From: Methylobacterium oxalidis
GTDB taxonomy: Bacteria; Pseudomonadota; Alphaproteobacteria; Rhizobiales; Beijerinckiaceae
DNA: 64,000 nt
Reading direction: 5' to 3'
Assembly (NCBI RefSeq): GCF_007992195.1
Contig: NZ_BJZU01000003.1
Coordinates: 62,001-126,000 of the forward strand
Every line of letters begins with the position of its first letter. The first letter of the stretch is position 1. Position numbers and translations under genes: made by a program. This document shows, piece by piece, positions 1-8,701 of this stretch. The notes beneath the pieces were generated by a model that saw nothing but the letters and a program-made list of their open reading frames with translations, had not been told where the DNA came from and made no database searches.

Positions 1-177
1 ACCACGACGAAGCCCCCCGAGGGGCAGGGCAAGCCCGGCTTCCGGCAGGACAGCCCGAAGCCCGACGACAAGGCGAACCCGGCGAACCGCCAGGAAGCGA
101 TGAACGAGCGCCTCGACGAGGCCCTGGAGGAGACCTTCCCGTCGAGCGACCCCGTCTCCGTGAAGGTCACGAAGTAG
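1..177 (+). CDS. C-terminal part of a small hypothetical protein
   Basis: The frame is open from the first base to a TAG at 175-177, giving 58 residues of a protein whose start lies outside the window. The visible part is hydrophilic, rich in Pro, Lys, Asp and Glu, with no membrane segment. Its end reads LDEALEETFPSSDPVSV, a short tail found on many small alphaproteobacterial proteins of unknown function. A strong hairpin follows 26 bases after the stop, which supports a real gene end. Function is unknown. Confidence 0.6.
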   Translation, partial: TTTKPPEGQGKPGFRQDSPKPDDKANPANRQEAMNERLDEALEETFPSSDPVSVKVTK

Positions 178-202
178 GCCACACCCGGTCATCCGAAACG
201 AG

Positions 203-233
203 GAGAGCCGGGGCCCCGTGGGCTCCGGCTCTC
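203..233. terminator. Bidirectional hairpin terminator between convergent genes
   Basis: Bases 203-216 pair with 220-233 as a 14-bp stem with one G-U pair and a 3-base loop. It sits between two convergent stop codons (177 on plus, 258 on minus). T-runs on either side are weak, so the call rests on stem strength and position. Confidence 0.6.
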
Positions 234-257
234 GTCATGTTCGGGCCGTGATGCGCC

Positions 258-1940
258 TCAGGCCGCTTCGAGCAGGCGCCGCGCGATGACCTGCGCCTGG
301 ATCTCGGCGGCACCCTCGAAGATCGAGAGGATGCGCGCGTCGCAGAGGATGCGGCTCACCGTGTACTCCAGGGCGAAGCCGTTGCCGCCGTGGATCTGCA
401 GGGCGTTGTCGGCCGCCGCCCAGGCGACGCGGGCGCCGAGGAGCTTGGCCATGCCGGCCTCGAGGTCGCAGCGCTTGCCCTCGTCCTTCTCGCGGGCCGA
501 GAAGTAGGTGAGCTGGCGGGCGATGTTGATCTCGACCGCCATCATGGCGAGCTTGTCGGCCACGCGCGGGAAGTTCACCAGCGCCTTGCCGAACTGCACC
601 CGCTCCTCCGCGTAGCGCAGGCCCACGTCGAGGGCCGACTGCGCCACGCCGATGGCGCGGGCCGCGGTCTGGATGCGGGCCGATTCGAAGGTCTGCATGA
701 GCTGGGCGAAGCCCTTGCCCTCGACCTCGCCGAGGAGGTTCGACGCCGGCACCTCGAAATTCTCGAAGGCGAGCTCGTACTCCTTCATGCCGCGGTAGCC
801 GAGCACCTCGATCTCGCCGCCGGACAGGCCGTTCACCGGGAAGGGGTCCGCATCCGTGCCCCGCGGCTTCTCGGCGATCAGCATCGAGAGGCCCCGGTGG
901 CCCTTCTCCTCGGGCTTGGTTCGCACGAGCACCGTCATGATGTCGGCGCGCACGGGGTGGGTGATCCAGGTCTTGTTGCCGGAGATCTTCCAGGCGTCGC
1001 CGTCCTTGACCGCCTTGGTGCGCAGGCTCGCGAGGTCGGAGCCGGTGTTCGGCTCGGTGAACACGGCGGTCGGCAGGATCTCGCCCGAGGCGAGCTTGGG
1101 CAGGAAGCGCTGCTTCTGCTCCTCGGTGCCGCCGCACAGGATCAGCTCCGCCGCGATCTCCGTGCGGGTGCCGAGCGAGCCGACGCCGATATAGGCGCGC
1201 GACAGCTCCTCCGAGACGACGCACATCGAGATCTTCGGCAGGCCCATCCCGCCGTACTCCTCGGGGATCGTCAGGCCGAAGACGCCGAGCTCGGCCATCT
1301 TCTCGATGATCTCCATCGGGATGTAGGCGTTCTCGCGGTGCCACTCCTGCGCCTTCTCCACCACCTCGGCCTTGCCGAAGCGGCGCATCTCGGAGCGGAT
1401 CGCCTCCATGTCTTCGTCGAGGCCCGAATCTCCCACCGTGGCGGAGCCGCCGCCGTCGCGGATCCTGGCGACGAGAGCGGCGCGGTTCTCCGGCGTGTTG
1501 CCTTCCGCGATCATCGCCTCGATGGCGGAGGTGCGGAACTGGGCGAGCTCACGGCCGGAGAGGCCGAGCGAGGAGGTCGGGCGCACCATCTCGCCCTGGC
1601 TCATCGGGATGCCGCCGAACATCTGGTCGAGGTACTCGCCCATGCCGATCCGCACGAGGAGCGTCTCGGTCTCGCCGAGGCGGCCGGCCTCCTGAAGGTT
1701 GGCGGCGTAGTGGGCGAGTTCGCGCACCGCCTCACCGTAGGTGGCGAGCCAGGCGAGGCCGTGGGCGGCGTGCTGCTCGGCCTCGAGCTTGGCCGCGTCG
1801 AGCTTGCCGTCCGACGAGAGGACGCGGGCGCGGACACGGCGCGTCGCCTCGGCGACGAGCTTCTTGGCTCCCTCGGCCGCGTCGCGGCTCAGCGTGACGA
1901 GGTCCTGCGGCGCGGGCGTGAGGGCGGGTGAGGCTGACAT
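258..1940 (-). CDS. mcd: Long-form acyl-CoA dehydrogenase, probable (2S)-methylsuccinyl-CoA dehydrogenase
   Basis: A flavoprotein of the acyl-CoA dehydrogenase family, 560 residues, clearly longer than the usual ~380. The extra ~150 N-terminal residues are the hallmark of methylsuccinyl-CoA dehydrogenase (Mcd; called Ibd2 in Methylobacterium), which oxidises (2S)-methylsuccinyl-CoA to mesaconyl-CoA in the ethylmalonyl-CoA pathway. Visible family motifs are FTEPNTGSD and WITHP in the FAD/substrate region, YAEERVQFGK, QIHGGNGF, and FEG near residue 542, whose Glu occupies the catalytic-base position. The gene is monocistronic, ending at a strong hairpin. The Mcd assignment over other long acyl-CoA dehydrogenases is inferred from length and the Methylobacterium-like context; family membership is certain. 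Confidence 0.8.
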   Translation of the reverse strand: MSASPALTPAPQDLVTLSRDAAEGAKKLVAEATRRVRARVLSSDGKLDAAKLEAEQHAAHGLAWLATYGEAVRELAHYAANLQEAGRLGETETLLVRIGMGEYLDQMFGGIPMSQGEMVRPTSSLGLSGRELAQFRTSAIEAMIAEGNTPENRAALVARIRDGGGSATVGDSGLDEDMEAIRSEMRRFGKAEVVEKAQEWHRENAYIPMEIIEKMAELGVFGLTIPEEYGGMGLPKISMCVVSEELSRAYIGVGSLGTRTEIAAELILCGGTEEQKQRFLPKLASGEILPTAVFTEPNTGSDLASLRTKAVKDGDAWKISGNKTWITHPVRADIMTVLVRTKPEEKGHRGLSMLIAEKPRGTDADPFPVNGLSGGEIEVLGYRGMKEYELAFENFEVPASNLLGEVEGKGFAQLMQTFESARIQTAARAIGVAQSALDVGLRYAEERVQFGKALVNFPRVADKLAMMAVEINIARQLTYFSAREKDEGKRCDLEAGMAKLLGARVAWAAADNALQIHGGNGFALEYTVSRILCDARILSIFEGAAEIQAQVIARRLLEAA

Positions 1941-2063
1941 TGGCGGTCTCTCGTAACGTGAAGTCTGGGGTTCATTATAGGCAGGCGCGCCCGCGCAGTA
2001 GAGGTTTAATGCCGCTCTCCCCCTCTTCGAGTGACTGAATTCATTATACTTTTGGCCGCCTCA

Positions 2064-2927
2064 TCACGCTCTGCTGGCGATCGCGACGCCGGCCGCGGCG
2101 ACGGCCATGCCGGCGAACTGGACCGGGCTGAGGGTCTCGCCGAACAGGGCGAACGCCATCGCGGCCGAGACCGGGGGCACCAGGAAGAGCAGCGAGGCCA
2201 CGCCCGCCACCGCCCCGCGCCGGATCAGCCAGAGCAGGAGCAGGATCCCGGCCACCGAGTTCACGAGGATCGACCACGACAGGCCGAGCCAGAAGGCGGG
2301 CACGTTCTCGATCCGTCCGTCCTCGAAGGCGAGCGCCATCGGGATCGTGAGGATCGCCGCGCCGACGAACTGGACGGAGGCATTGGTGACGAGGTTGGCG
2401 CCCGCGGCCGTGCGCTTCTGCCAGAGCGTGCCGAGCGTCATCGCCGCCATGGCCCCGAGGCAGGCGGCGAGCGCCACCGGCGGGATGCCGGAAGCTCCGG
2501 CCGCCCCGATCTTGGGCGCGAGGACGAGCCCGGCCCCCACGAACCCCGCGCCGATGCCGAGCCAGCGGCGCGGGCTCACGAACTCGCCGAGGACGGGCCG
2601 CGCGAGCATGGCGGTGAGCAGCGGCTGGAGGCTGCCGACGAGTGCGGCGATGCCGGCCGGCAGGCCGCGGTGGACGGACCAGAACACGCCGGCCACGTAG
2701 ACGCCCTGCATCAGCACGCCGGCCACGAGGGCGTCGCGCCAGCCCGTGCGCCCCTGCGGCCAGGAGGCGCCCGTCGCCGCTGCGAGCGCCGCCAGCACCA
2801 GGGCGACCCCCGTCACCCGGATCGCCACGAAGGTCAGGGGCTCGGCGTACGGCGCCACGAAGCGGGCGGCGACGAAGCCCGTGGCCCAGATGACGACGAA
2901 GAGACTCGGAATTGCGGGGTTCGGCAT
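2064..2927 (-). CDS. EamA/DMT-superfamily transporter (RhaT/YdcZ-like exporter)
   Basis: A 287-residue, very hydrophobic protein with about ten predicted membrane helices arranged as two EamA repeats, the standard size and layout of drug/metabolite exporters. The N-terminus (LFVVIWATGFVAARF) and the GETLSPVQFAGMAVAAAGV segment near the C-terminus are typical of the family. The substrate cannot be read from sequence. It is transcribed alone in the same direction as the dehydrogenase gene, 123 bp upstream of it. A direct repeat lies just upstream of its start. Confidence 0.85.
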   Translation of the reverse strand: MPNPAIPSLFVVIWATGFVAARFVAPYAEPLTFVAIRVTGVALVLAALAAATGASWPQGRTGWRDALVAGVLMQGVYVAGVFWSVHRGLPAGIAALVGSLQPLLTAMLARPVLGEFVSPRRWLGIGAGFVGAGLVLAPKIGAAGASGIPPVALAACLGAMAAMTLGTLWQKRTAAGANLVTNASVQFVGAAILTIPMALAFEDGRIENVPAFWLGLSWSILVNSVAGILLLLWLIRRGAVAGVASLLFLVPPVSAAMAFALFGETLSPVQFAGMAVAAAGVAIASRA

Positions 2928-2943
2928 CGGCTTCGATCACGCG

Positions 2944-2969
2944 GCGGCGCCATGCTTGCGGCGCCATGC
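2944..2969. repeat. Tandem 12-bp direct repeat upstream of the DMT gene
   Basis: GCGGCGCCATGC occurs at 2944-2955 and again at 2958-2969, 14 bp apart, 17-42 bp before the start of the minus-strand transporter gene. The position suits a regulator site, but two copies of a GC-rich word may be chance. Confidence 0.35.
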
Positions 2970-3181
2970 ACCACGCGAGAACCGCCGAGGCAATCGCCGA
3001 ATGCGGAGGCCAGCCATGCGAGCCGCCGGGCGCCGCCTCCGGACCCGAGTGCGTGGCGGCTCGGCCTCGTGAAACGCCAGCGCCGGTCTAATCTGATCTA
3101 CTCTACCACAAACAGGGTATTACGGCGGGATTTCACGCACAGATACTGATTTCCTCGCCGATATCAGGCAGGGAGGTCGTC

Positions 3182-3424
3182 ATGTGCAGATCGGAATTTG
3201 GAATCGCGATGTTCCTCTTACCGCTGGCAGTGGGGTACAGCACCCCCTCGCAGGCCGGTCACCTGTACAAGCATCACGGCGGGAAGTTCACGCTCCGCCA
3301 CATCGCCCCGCCGCTTCAAGCCGGTGCGATCGGTGTTTCCTCGGCAGCCCCCCTCTCTCCGGCCGCGCTGAACGCCGATCTCGCGATCAGATGGCAGGAC
3401 TCGCTTCACGGCGAGACCAACTGA
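3182..3424 (+). CDS. Small secreted hypothetical protein
   Basis: An 80-residue reading frame with an ATG preceded by AGGGAGG at good spacing. The N-terminus has a hydrophobic stretch (FLLPLAVGY) and a plausible signal-peptidase site after SQA near residue 25, so the product may be exported. The mature part is short, with a His/Lys-rich start, and has no motif I recognise. The DNA before it (about 3080-3180) is less GC-rich than its surroundings, consistent with a promoter. No homologue is known to me; start and ribosome site are the main support. Confidence 0.5.
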   Translation: MCRSEFGIAMFLLPLAVGYSTPSQAGHLYKHHGGKFTLRHIAPPLQAGAIGVSSAAPLSPAALNADLAIRWQDSLHGETN

Positions 3425-3572
3425 TCCCTCGGGACCGAGACCGGCGCGGCGATGCCCATCGCCGCGCTTCGACGTTTGCTGCCCCCTGGTCCGTGCTCGC
3501 GATACGTGCAATTTTGCAACAGCCAGGCGTTGCTAGATCAGGCAAATTCCACCTTGGATCGGGCCAGACGGC

Positions 3573-4715
3573 ATGATCGAGTTCGATTACGAACTTCTGG
3601 TCGAGACTTGTTACGCAGCCGCGCTCAGCCTGGAACTCTGGCCGGAACTTCTCGCTAAGGTTGCATTTTGTCTCGGAGCTCGCGGAGCGGCGGTGGTCCC
3701 ACAGGACGAGCGGCGGGCCACGGATTGCCTCGCGTCCGAGTCCCTCGCGGAGGCCAACGCGGCCTATGCCTCGGTCTGGTGGGAGCTCGACCCCTGGAAC
3801 CTTCGGTCACGGAGCTTGACGATCCGGCCGGGTGCCGTCGTGCGGGACAGCGATCTGATCAGTCCTGAGGACAGGCTTTCGCTTCCGTTCTTCCAGGATT
3901 TCTGCCGGCCGCATCGGATGGGCGATTTCGCGGCCTGCTTCTTCGTCGATCCGCACGATGGGAGATCCTACACCATCAGCGCCTTCAAGGACGATCGAGC
4001 AGGACTTCACACGGCCGAGGACATCGAGCGCCTGCGGGCGATGACGCCGCACGTCGCGCGCGCCTTCACATTGAGCGGGGTGCTCTCCGACGCGCGCGAT
4101 CACGCCGCCGGCCTGGCCGCCGGGCTCGAAGGGCTCAGGTTCGGCACGATCGTCCTCGACGCGTCAGGCCGAGCCCGGGACATCAACTCGAACGCTCACG
4201 GCTTCCTCGGCACCTACCTGCGGCTGGACGGCGACCGGCGCCTTCATGCGCTCTCCTCACGGGATCGATCCCGTTTCGCACGCCTGCTCGCCTCGGCTCT
4301 GCCCGGCGGCATCGGGCCGGGGGACACCGGCATGTTGCTCCGGCCCCTCGCGGACGGGCGCCCGCTTCTGGTCGAGGCCGTGCCGCTCCGCTTCGTGGAC
4401 GTCGCACTCTCGCTCGTCGGCTCGCGGCGCGGCGGAGCACTGATACTCCTGCACGACATCTTCGCGCCGATCAGGCCGGACATCGTGGAGCTGCTCGTCC
4501 AGCTGGGTCTGAGCGCCGCCGAGGCCCGGCTCGCCCAGCTCGTGGGCCGGGGCCTGTCTCCGCGCGCCGCCGCGTCCAGCCTCCAGATCGCGGAGAGCAC
4601 GGTCCGGGTCCATCTGCGCTCCTGTTTCGCCAAGCTCGGCATCGCGCGCCAGAGCGAACTCGCGATCCTCGTCACGCGGCTCGACAGCCTCGCGGGTTTG
4701 CCGCGCATCCGGTGA
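3573..4715 (+). CDS. LuxR-type HTH transcriptional regulator
   Basis: A 380-residue regulator. The last ~60 residues form a LuxR/GerE helix-turn-helix: LGLSAAEARLAQLVGRGLS leads into the DNA-recognition helix AESTVRVHLRSCFAKLGI. The N-terminal ~190 residues look like a sensory region and are followed by a PAS-like stretch (FGTIVLDASGRARDINSNA). There is no receiver domain and no LuxI-type synthase gene nearby, so this is probably a solo ligand- or redox-sensing regulator rather than part of a quorum pair. Its target is unknown. The next gene, yihY, starts 32 bp downstream and may be co-transcribed. Confidence 0.85.
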   Translation: MIEFDYELLVETCYAAALSLELWPELLAKVAFCLGARGAAVVPQDERRATDCLASESLAEANAAYASVWWELDPWNLRSRSLTIRPGAVVRDSDLISPEDRLSLPFFQDFCRPHRMGDFAACFFVDPHDGRSYTISAFKDDRAGLHTAEDIERLRAMTPHVARAFTLSGVLSDARDHAAGLAAGLEGLRFGTIVLDASGRARDINSNAHGFLGTYLRLDGDRRLHALSSRDRSRFARLLASALPGGIGPGDTGMLLRPLADGRPLLVEAVPLRFVDVALSLVGSRRGGALILLHDIFAPIRPDIVELLVQLGLSAAEARLAQLVGRGLSPRAAASSLQIAESTVRVHLRSCFAKLGIARQSELAILVTRLDSLAGLPRIR

Positions 4716-4747
4716 TGCGCGTCGGAGCAGGTGGTAACGCTTGACGG

Positions 4748-5695
4748 ATGCGGTGCGCATCGTCCGTAACGCGCACCGAAAGCCTGCTGCGCCGTCAACC
4801 GGACCTGTTCGTGCCACGCCTCCGCACCAGCCTCGCCGTCGCGGGCCTCGCCGCGCAGCGCTTCGTCGCCCACGACGGCTGGGCGATCGCGAGCCACATC
4901 GCGCTGTCGATGCTGACCTCGCTGTTCCCGTTCCTGATCCTGCTCGCCGCGCTGGCGGGCGTGTTCGGCACGAAGTCGCTGGCCGACGAGGCGGGGGTGC
5001 TGATCTTCGACGCCTGGCCGAGGGAGGTGGCCAAGCCCATCGTGAACGAGATGCACCGCGTGCTCACCGAGCAGCGCGGCGGCGTCCTCACCATCGGCGC
5101 GGTGCTCGCCCTCTACTTCTCGTCATCCGGGGTCGAGAGCCTGCGGGTCGGGCTCAACCGCGCCTACGGGCTTCGCGAGATGCGGCCCTGGTGGCTGACC
5201 CGCCTCGAATCGATCGGCTACGTGGTCTGCGGCGCCTTCGCGATGCTGGCCTTCGCGCTCCTCGTGGTGCTCGGCCCCCTGATCTGGCGCAACCTTCTCA
5301 ACGTTGCGCCGGGGCTGGAGCCGCTGAGCCTCACCGTGGCGATCGGGCGGATCGGCGTCACCGCCTTCCTGATCATGACCGTGCTGGTCATCGCGCACAA
5401 ATTCGTGGCTGCGGGGCGGCGCTCCCTGTGGTCTGTGCTGCCCGGCGTGGCGGTGACGCTCGGCCTCTGGTTCCTGGCCGGCCTCGGCTTCGGCTTCTAC
5501 CTCGACCGGTTCTCCTCGGCCTACGCCTCGACCTACGGTGGCCTCGCCACCGCGATGGTGTTCCTCGTCTTCCTCTACTGGCTGGCCGCGATGTTCCTGT
5601 TCGGCGGCGAGATCAACGGCACGGTGATCGCGGCGAAGCGCCGGCGCCTCCAGGCCCGGATGCAGGCGCGGCAGGAGCGCTCGGCCATGTTGTGA
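4748..5695 (+). CDS. YihY/virulence factor BrkB family membrane protein
   Basis: An inner-membrane protein of 315 residues with six or seven predicted helices. Typical YihY/BrkB features are LSMLTSLFPFLILLAAL near the N-terminus, the SSSGVESLRVGLNRAY segment in the middle, and YLDRFSSAYASTYGGLATAMVFLVFLYW-type helices near the end, followed by a basic tail. Biochemical function of the family is unsettled; the old name RNase BN is wrong. The ATG at 4748 gives a slightly long N-terminus and a GTG at 4810 is an alternative. A rho-independent terminator lies about 105 bp downstream. Confidence 0.85.
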   Translation: MRCASSVTRTESLLRRQPDLFVPRLRTSLAVAGLAAQRFVAHDGWAIASHIALSMLTSLFPFLILLAALAGVFGTKSLADEAGVLIFDAWPREVAKPIVNEMHRVLTEQRGGVLTIGAVLALYFSSSGVESLRVGLNRAYGLREMRPWWLTRLESIGYVVCGAFAMLAFALLVVLGPLIWRNLLNVAPGLEPLSLTVAIGRIGVTAFLIMTVLVIAHKFVAAGRRSLWSVLPGVAVTLGLWFLAGLGFGFYLDRFSSAYASTYGGLATAMVFLVFLYWLAAMFLFGGEINGTVIAAKRRRLQARMQARQERSAML

Positions 5696-5800
5696 GCACC
5701 GGCGGAATTCACCCTTGTACGGTTGCGGGCGCGGAGGCCGGAACCGAATGACGGTTCCGTGACTTTGCCTCATGCTCCATGCGATGTTTCCACCTTGCCC

Positions 5801-5833
5801 GGCCTGCTTCCCCGAAGGGAGGCGGGCCGTTTT
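5801..5833 (+). terminator. Rho-independent terminator after yihY
   Basis: Bases 5801-5812 pair with 5817-5828 as a 12-bp stem (two G-U pairs) with loop CGAA, followed by GTTTTG. The T-run is on the plus strand, so it serves the upstream LuxR-yihY transcript. Confidence 0.75.
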
Positions 5834-5854
5834 GTGAGCCTTCGGGAGCGGCCC

Positions 5855-7633
5855 TCAAGCGGCGAGCGGCATCTCCTCCGCCACGGCCTCGGCGGCCATG
5901 AACTGGGCCCGGGCGAGATCGGCGAAGCGACCGCCCTCCGCCACCAGCGCGTCGAAGGTGCCCGCCTCCACGATGCGCCCCTCGTGGAAGACGAGGATGC
6001 GGTCGGCGTTGCGGATCGTGGCGAGACGGTGGGCGATCACGAAGGTCGTGCGGCCCTCCATCACCGCCTCCAGTGCGCCCTGGAGCTTGCGCTCGGTGGC
6101 GGCGTCGAGGGCGCTCGTCGCCTCGTCGAGGATCAGCACCGGAGGATTCTTGAGGAGCGCGCGGGCGATGGACAGGCGCTGGCGCTCGCCGCCCGACAGC
6201 GAGCGGCCGCGCTCGCCGATCACGGTGTCGAGGCCGTCGGGCTGGCGGGCCATAAACTCGCTGGCCTGGGCGCGGTCCAGGGCGTCGAGCATCTCGGCGT
6301 CCGTGGCGTCGGGGCGGCCGACCTGCAGGTTCTCGCGGATCGAGCGGGCGAACAGCATCGGCTCCTGGAACACGACGCCGATGTTGTGGCGCAGGGAGGC
6401 GAGGCCGATGTCGCGGATGTCGGTGCCGTCGATGCGGATCGCGCCCGCGTCGGGGTCGAAGGTCCGGTGCAGCAGGCCGAGCGTCGTCGACTTGCCCGAG
6501 CCCGTGGTGCCCACGAGCGCCACCGTCTCGCCGGCCCGGGCCGTGAAGGACACGCCGTCGAGCGCCCGCCGGCGGCCGTCGTAGGAGAAGCCGACATCCT
6601 CGAAGGTGACCTCGCCGTCGAGCCGGGCGATGGGCTTGGCGTTCGGGCGGTCGCGCACGGCCGGCACCGTGTCGAGGATCTCGAAGAACTCGGCCATCTT
6701 CGGCGCCTGCTGGAACAGGCCGTTCACGAAGGAGACGACGTGGTCGAGGCGGGCCACCAGCATGGTCGCGAGGCTCATGAAGGCCACCACCTCGCCGACC
6801 GTGGTCGAGCCGGCCTGGTAGAGCGCGATGCCGGTGATGAAGATCGCCGTCATGGTGATCGTCGCCGACGCCTTCGTGGCCACCGCCGCCAGCGCCCACC
6901 ACGACAGGACCGGGATCTGAGCGTTGAGCAGGTTGCGGATGATGCCGTGCATCGCCTCCTTCTCCGCCTTCGCGCGGGTGAAGGACTGGATGACAGCGAC
7001 GTTACCGAGCGCGTCCGAGGCGTGGGCGGCGAGGCCCGAATGGTAGTGCTCGACCTCGCCCTGCAGCGCCTCGGTGCGGCGCATCACGAAGGTGGTGAGC
7101 GCCGTGAAGACGACGACCAGGACGACGAGGATCGAGCCGAGCTGCCAGTTCACGAACAGCGTCAGCGGCAGCAGGACCCCGAGCGAGACGAGCGCCGCGA
7201 AATGATCGCGGAAGAAGCCGAGCCAGAGCCAGGCCATGCCGTTCGTGCCCTCCAGCATCGCCTTGAGGACGCGGCCCGAGTGGTTGGCCGAGTGGAAGGC
7301 GAGCGGCAGGTCGAGGACGTGCTCGAAGTAGTTCGCCATGGTGGAAAGCCGGCTGCGGTGGGCGAGCCGGTCCGAGTGCAGGGCGATGGCGACGCCCGCC
7401 ACGATCGTGAAGAAGCCGAACGCCACCCAGGCCGCGATCAGCGGCACGAGGGTCGCGAAGGCGTTGCCGTTGCGGCTGAGATGCGTGAGCTGGTCGATGA
7501 TCCGGCCCATCAGCAGCGGCTCGGCGAAGGCGGCCACCGCCAGCGCCACGTTCGCCACCGCGAGGCCGATCGCGAGGCCCCTGTCCGGGCCGAGGAGGCC
7601 CATCACCCGTCCGTAGAGACGAAACATCGACAT
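5855..7633 (-). CDS. ndvA: NdvA/ChvA-type glucan ABC exporter, fused permease and ATPase
   Basis: A 592-residue half-transporter: an exporter-type membrane domain (residues ~1-310, about six helices) fused to an ATPase. Walker [10 protein letters not shown] is at 375-383, the signature LSGGERQ at 479-485 and Walker B VLILDE at 499-504, followed by DEATSALD and the H-loop IAHRLATI. Length (588 in rhizobial NdvA), the [11 protein letters not shown] segment and the membrane-domain pattern match the family that exports cyclic beta-1,2-glucan to the periplasm. A glucan synthase gene is not nearby. A related lipid or peptide exporter is possible, but NdvA/ChvA is the best fit. Confidence 0.75.
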   Translation of the reverse strand: MSMFRLYGRVMGLLGPDRGLAIGLAVANVALAVAAFAEPLLMGRIIDQLTHLSRNGNAFATLVPLIAAWVAFGFFTIVAGVAIALHSDRLAHRSRLSTMANYFEHVLDLPLAFHSANHSGRVLKAMLEGTNGMAWLWLGFFRDHFAALVSLGVLLPLTLFVNWQLGSILVVLVVVFTALTTFVMRRTEALQGEVEHYHSGLAAHASDALGNVAVIQSFTRAKAEKEAMHGIIRNLLNAQIPVLSWWALAAVATKASATITMTAIFITGIALYQAGSTTVGEVVAFMSLATMLVARLDHVVSFVNGLFQQAPKMAEFFEILDTVPAVRDRPNAKPIARLDGEVTFEDVGFSYDGRRRALDGVSFTARAGETVALVGTTGSGKSTTLGLLHRTFDPDAGAIRIDGTDIRDIGLASLRHNIGVVFQEPMLFARSIRENLQVGRPDATDAEMLDALDRAQASEFMARQPDGLDTVIGERGRSLSGGERQRLSIARALLKNPPVLILDEATSALDAATERKLQGALEAVMEGRTTFVIAHRLATIRNADRILVFHEGRIVEAGTFDALVAEGGRFADLARAQFMAAEAVAEEMPLAA

Positions 7634-7898
7634 CCCCAGCTCCAGCTACCTCCCGGCGCGGCCCGTGTGATCCGGGTCCTTCGCCGTCCGCGGCCCGGAA
7701 AGCCTCCCGGGCAGAGTGGCTTATGGCAGATCCTGCCTGAACGGCGCATGACGCGGATCCCGCGAATCCGCTCAAAGCGCGCGCCGCAGGGTAAAGGGCG
7801 CCACCCCGGCTTTTACGGTTCGTTCAGCCCGATTCCCTACTGATGGGCAGGAAGTTGTCCCCAGGGGACGGCGCATCCCGCCGTCAGGCATCGTCGTC

Positions 7899-8672
7899 AT
7901 GGATCTCGCAACCGGTGTCGGCCTGCTCGGCGGCTTCGCCGTCGTGTTCGTGCTGATCATGATCGACGGCGGCAACTTCGCCGCCTACTTCGACAAGCAC
8001 GCGGTCATCGTGATCTTCGGGGGCGCCACCGCCGCCACGATGATGCGCTTCCCGTTCTCCACCATCATGCACGGCCTGCCCATGGGCCTGCGCTTCGCCT
8101 TCACGATGCGCTCGGTGAAGCCGCGCGAGCTCATCGACGAGATCACCAAGATCGCCGACGTCGTGCGCAAGAGCGGCCCGATGGCGCTCGAGAACATGGA
8201 GATCTCCGACCCCTTCCTGGCCCAGGGCGCGCGCTACATCGCCGACGGCTACGACCGCGAGTTCATCCGCGACACGATGGAGCGCGACCGCGACAACTTC
8301 CTGATGCATCTCGACGAGGGCTCGAAGATCTACCGCGCCTTCGGCGACTGCGCTCCGGCCTGGGGCATGATCGGCACCATCCTCGGCATGGTGACGATGT
8401 TCGCCAATATGTCGGACCCCTCGAAGCTCGGCCCCGCCATGGCGACCGCGCTGCTCGCCACCCTCTACGGCGCGCTCATCGCCAACATGATCACCCTGCC
8501 GCTCGCGGACAAATTGCACGTCAAGCTCGAGGAGGAGGACGTCTCCCGCTCGCTCATCATCGACGGCATCCTGCTGATCCGCGACCAGAAGAGCTCCTCG
8601 CTGGTGCGCGAGATGCTGATCGCCTACCTGCCGCACAACCACCGCGAGGAACTCAGCGAGGCCGCCGCGTGA
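7899..8672 (+). CDS. motA: MotA/PomA-type flagellar stator subunit
   Basis: A 257-residue proton-channel subunit of the flagellar stator. The opening, with a first helix GLLGGFAVVFVLIMI, then IVIFGGATAATMMRFPF, is the PomA/LafT-type MotA pattern. The helix-3 and helix-4 motifs CAPAWGMIGTILGMV and ATLYGALIANMITLPLADKL contain the conserved prolines, and a charged cytoplasmic loop lies between. It precedes motB by 29 bp in the same direction, and the two proteins build the stator in the inner membrane. No other flagellar genes are in this window. Confidence 0.85.
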   Translation: MDLATGVGLLGGFAVVFVLIMIDGGNFAAYFDKHAVIVIFGGATAATMMRFPFSTIMHGLPMGLRFAFTMRSVKPRELIDEITKIADVVRKSGPMALENMEISDPFLAQGARYIADGYDREFIRDTMERDRDNFLMHLDEGSKIYRAFGDCAPAWGMIGTILGMVTMFANMSDPSKLGPAMATALLATLYGALIANMITLPLADKLHVKLEEEDVSRSLIIDGILLIRDQKSSSLVREMLIAYLPHNHREELSEAAA

Positions 8673-8701
8673 GCGCGGCCGCGCGCTAGGAGGGCCGCCC
8701 G

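Noticed and set aside
390-1931. Long plus-strand frame of 513 codons opposite the acyl-CoA dehydrogenase
   Set aside because: Composition is His/Arg/Gly/Leu-rich without any domain; it is a GC shadow of a gene with clear family motifs.
4748-5695. Naming the YihY gene as ribonuclease BN
   Set aside because: The old rbn/RNase BN label for this membrane family is an error; no nuclease motif is present.
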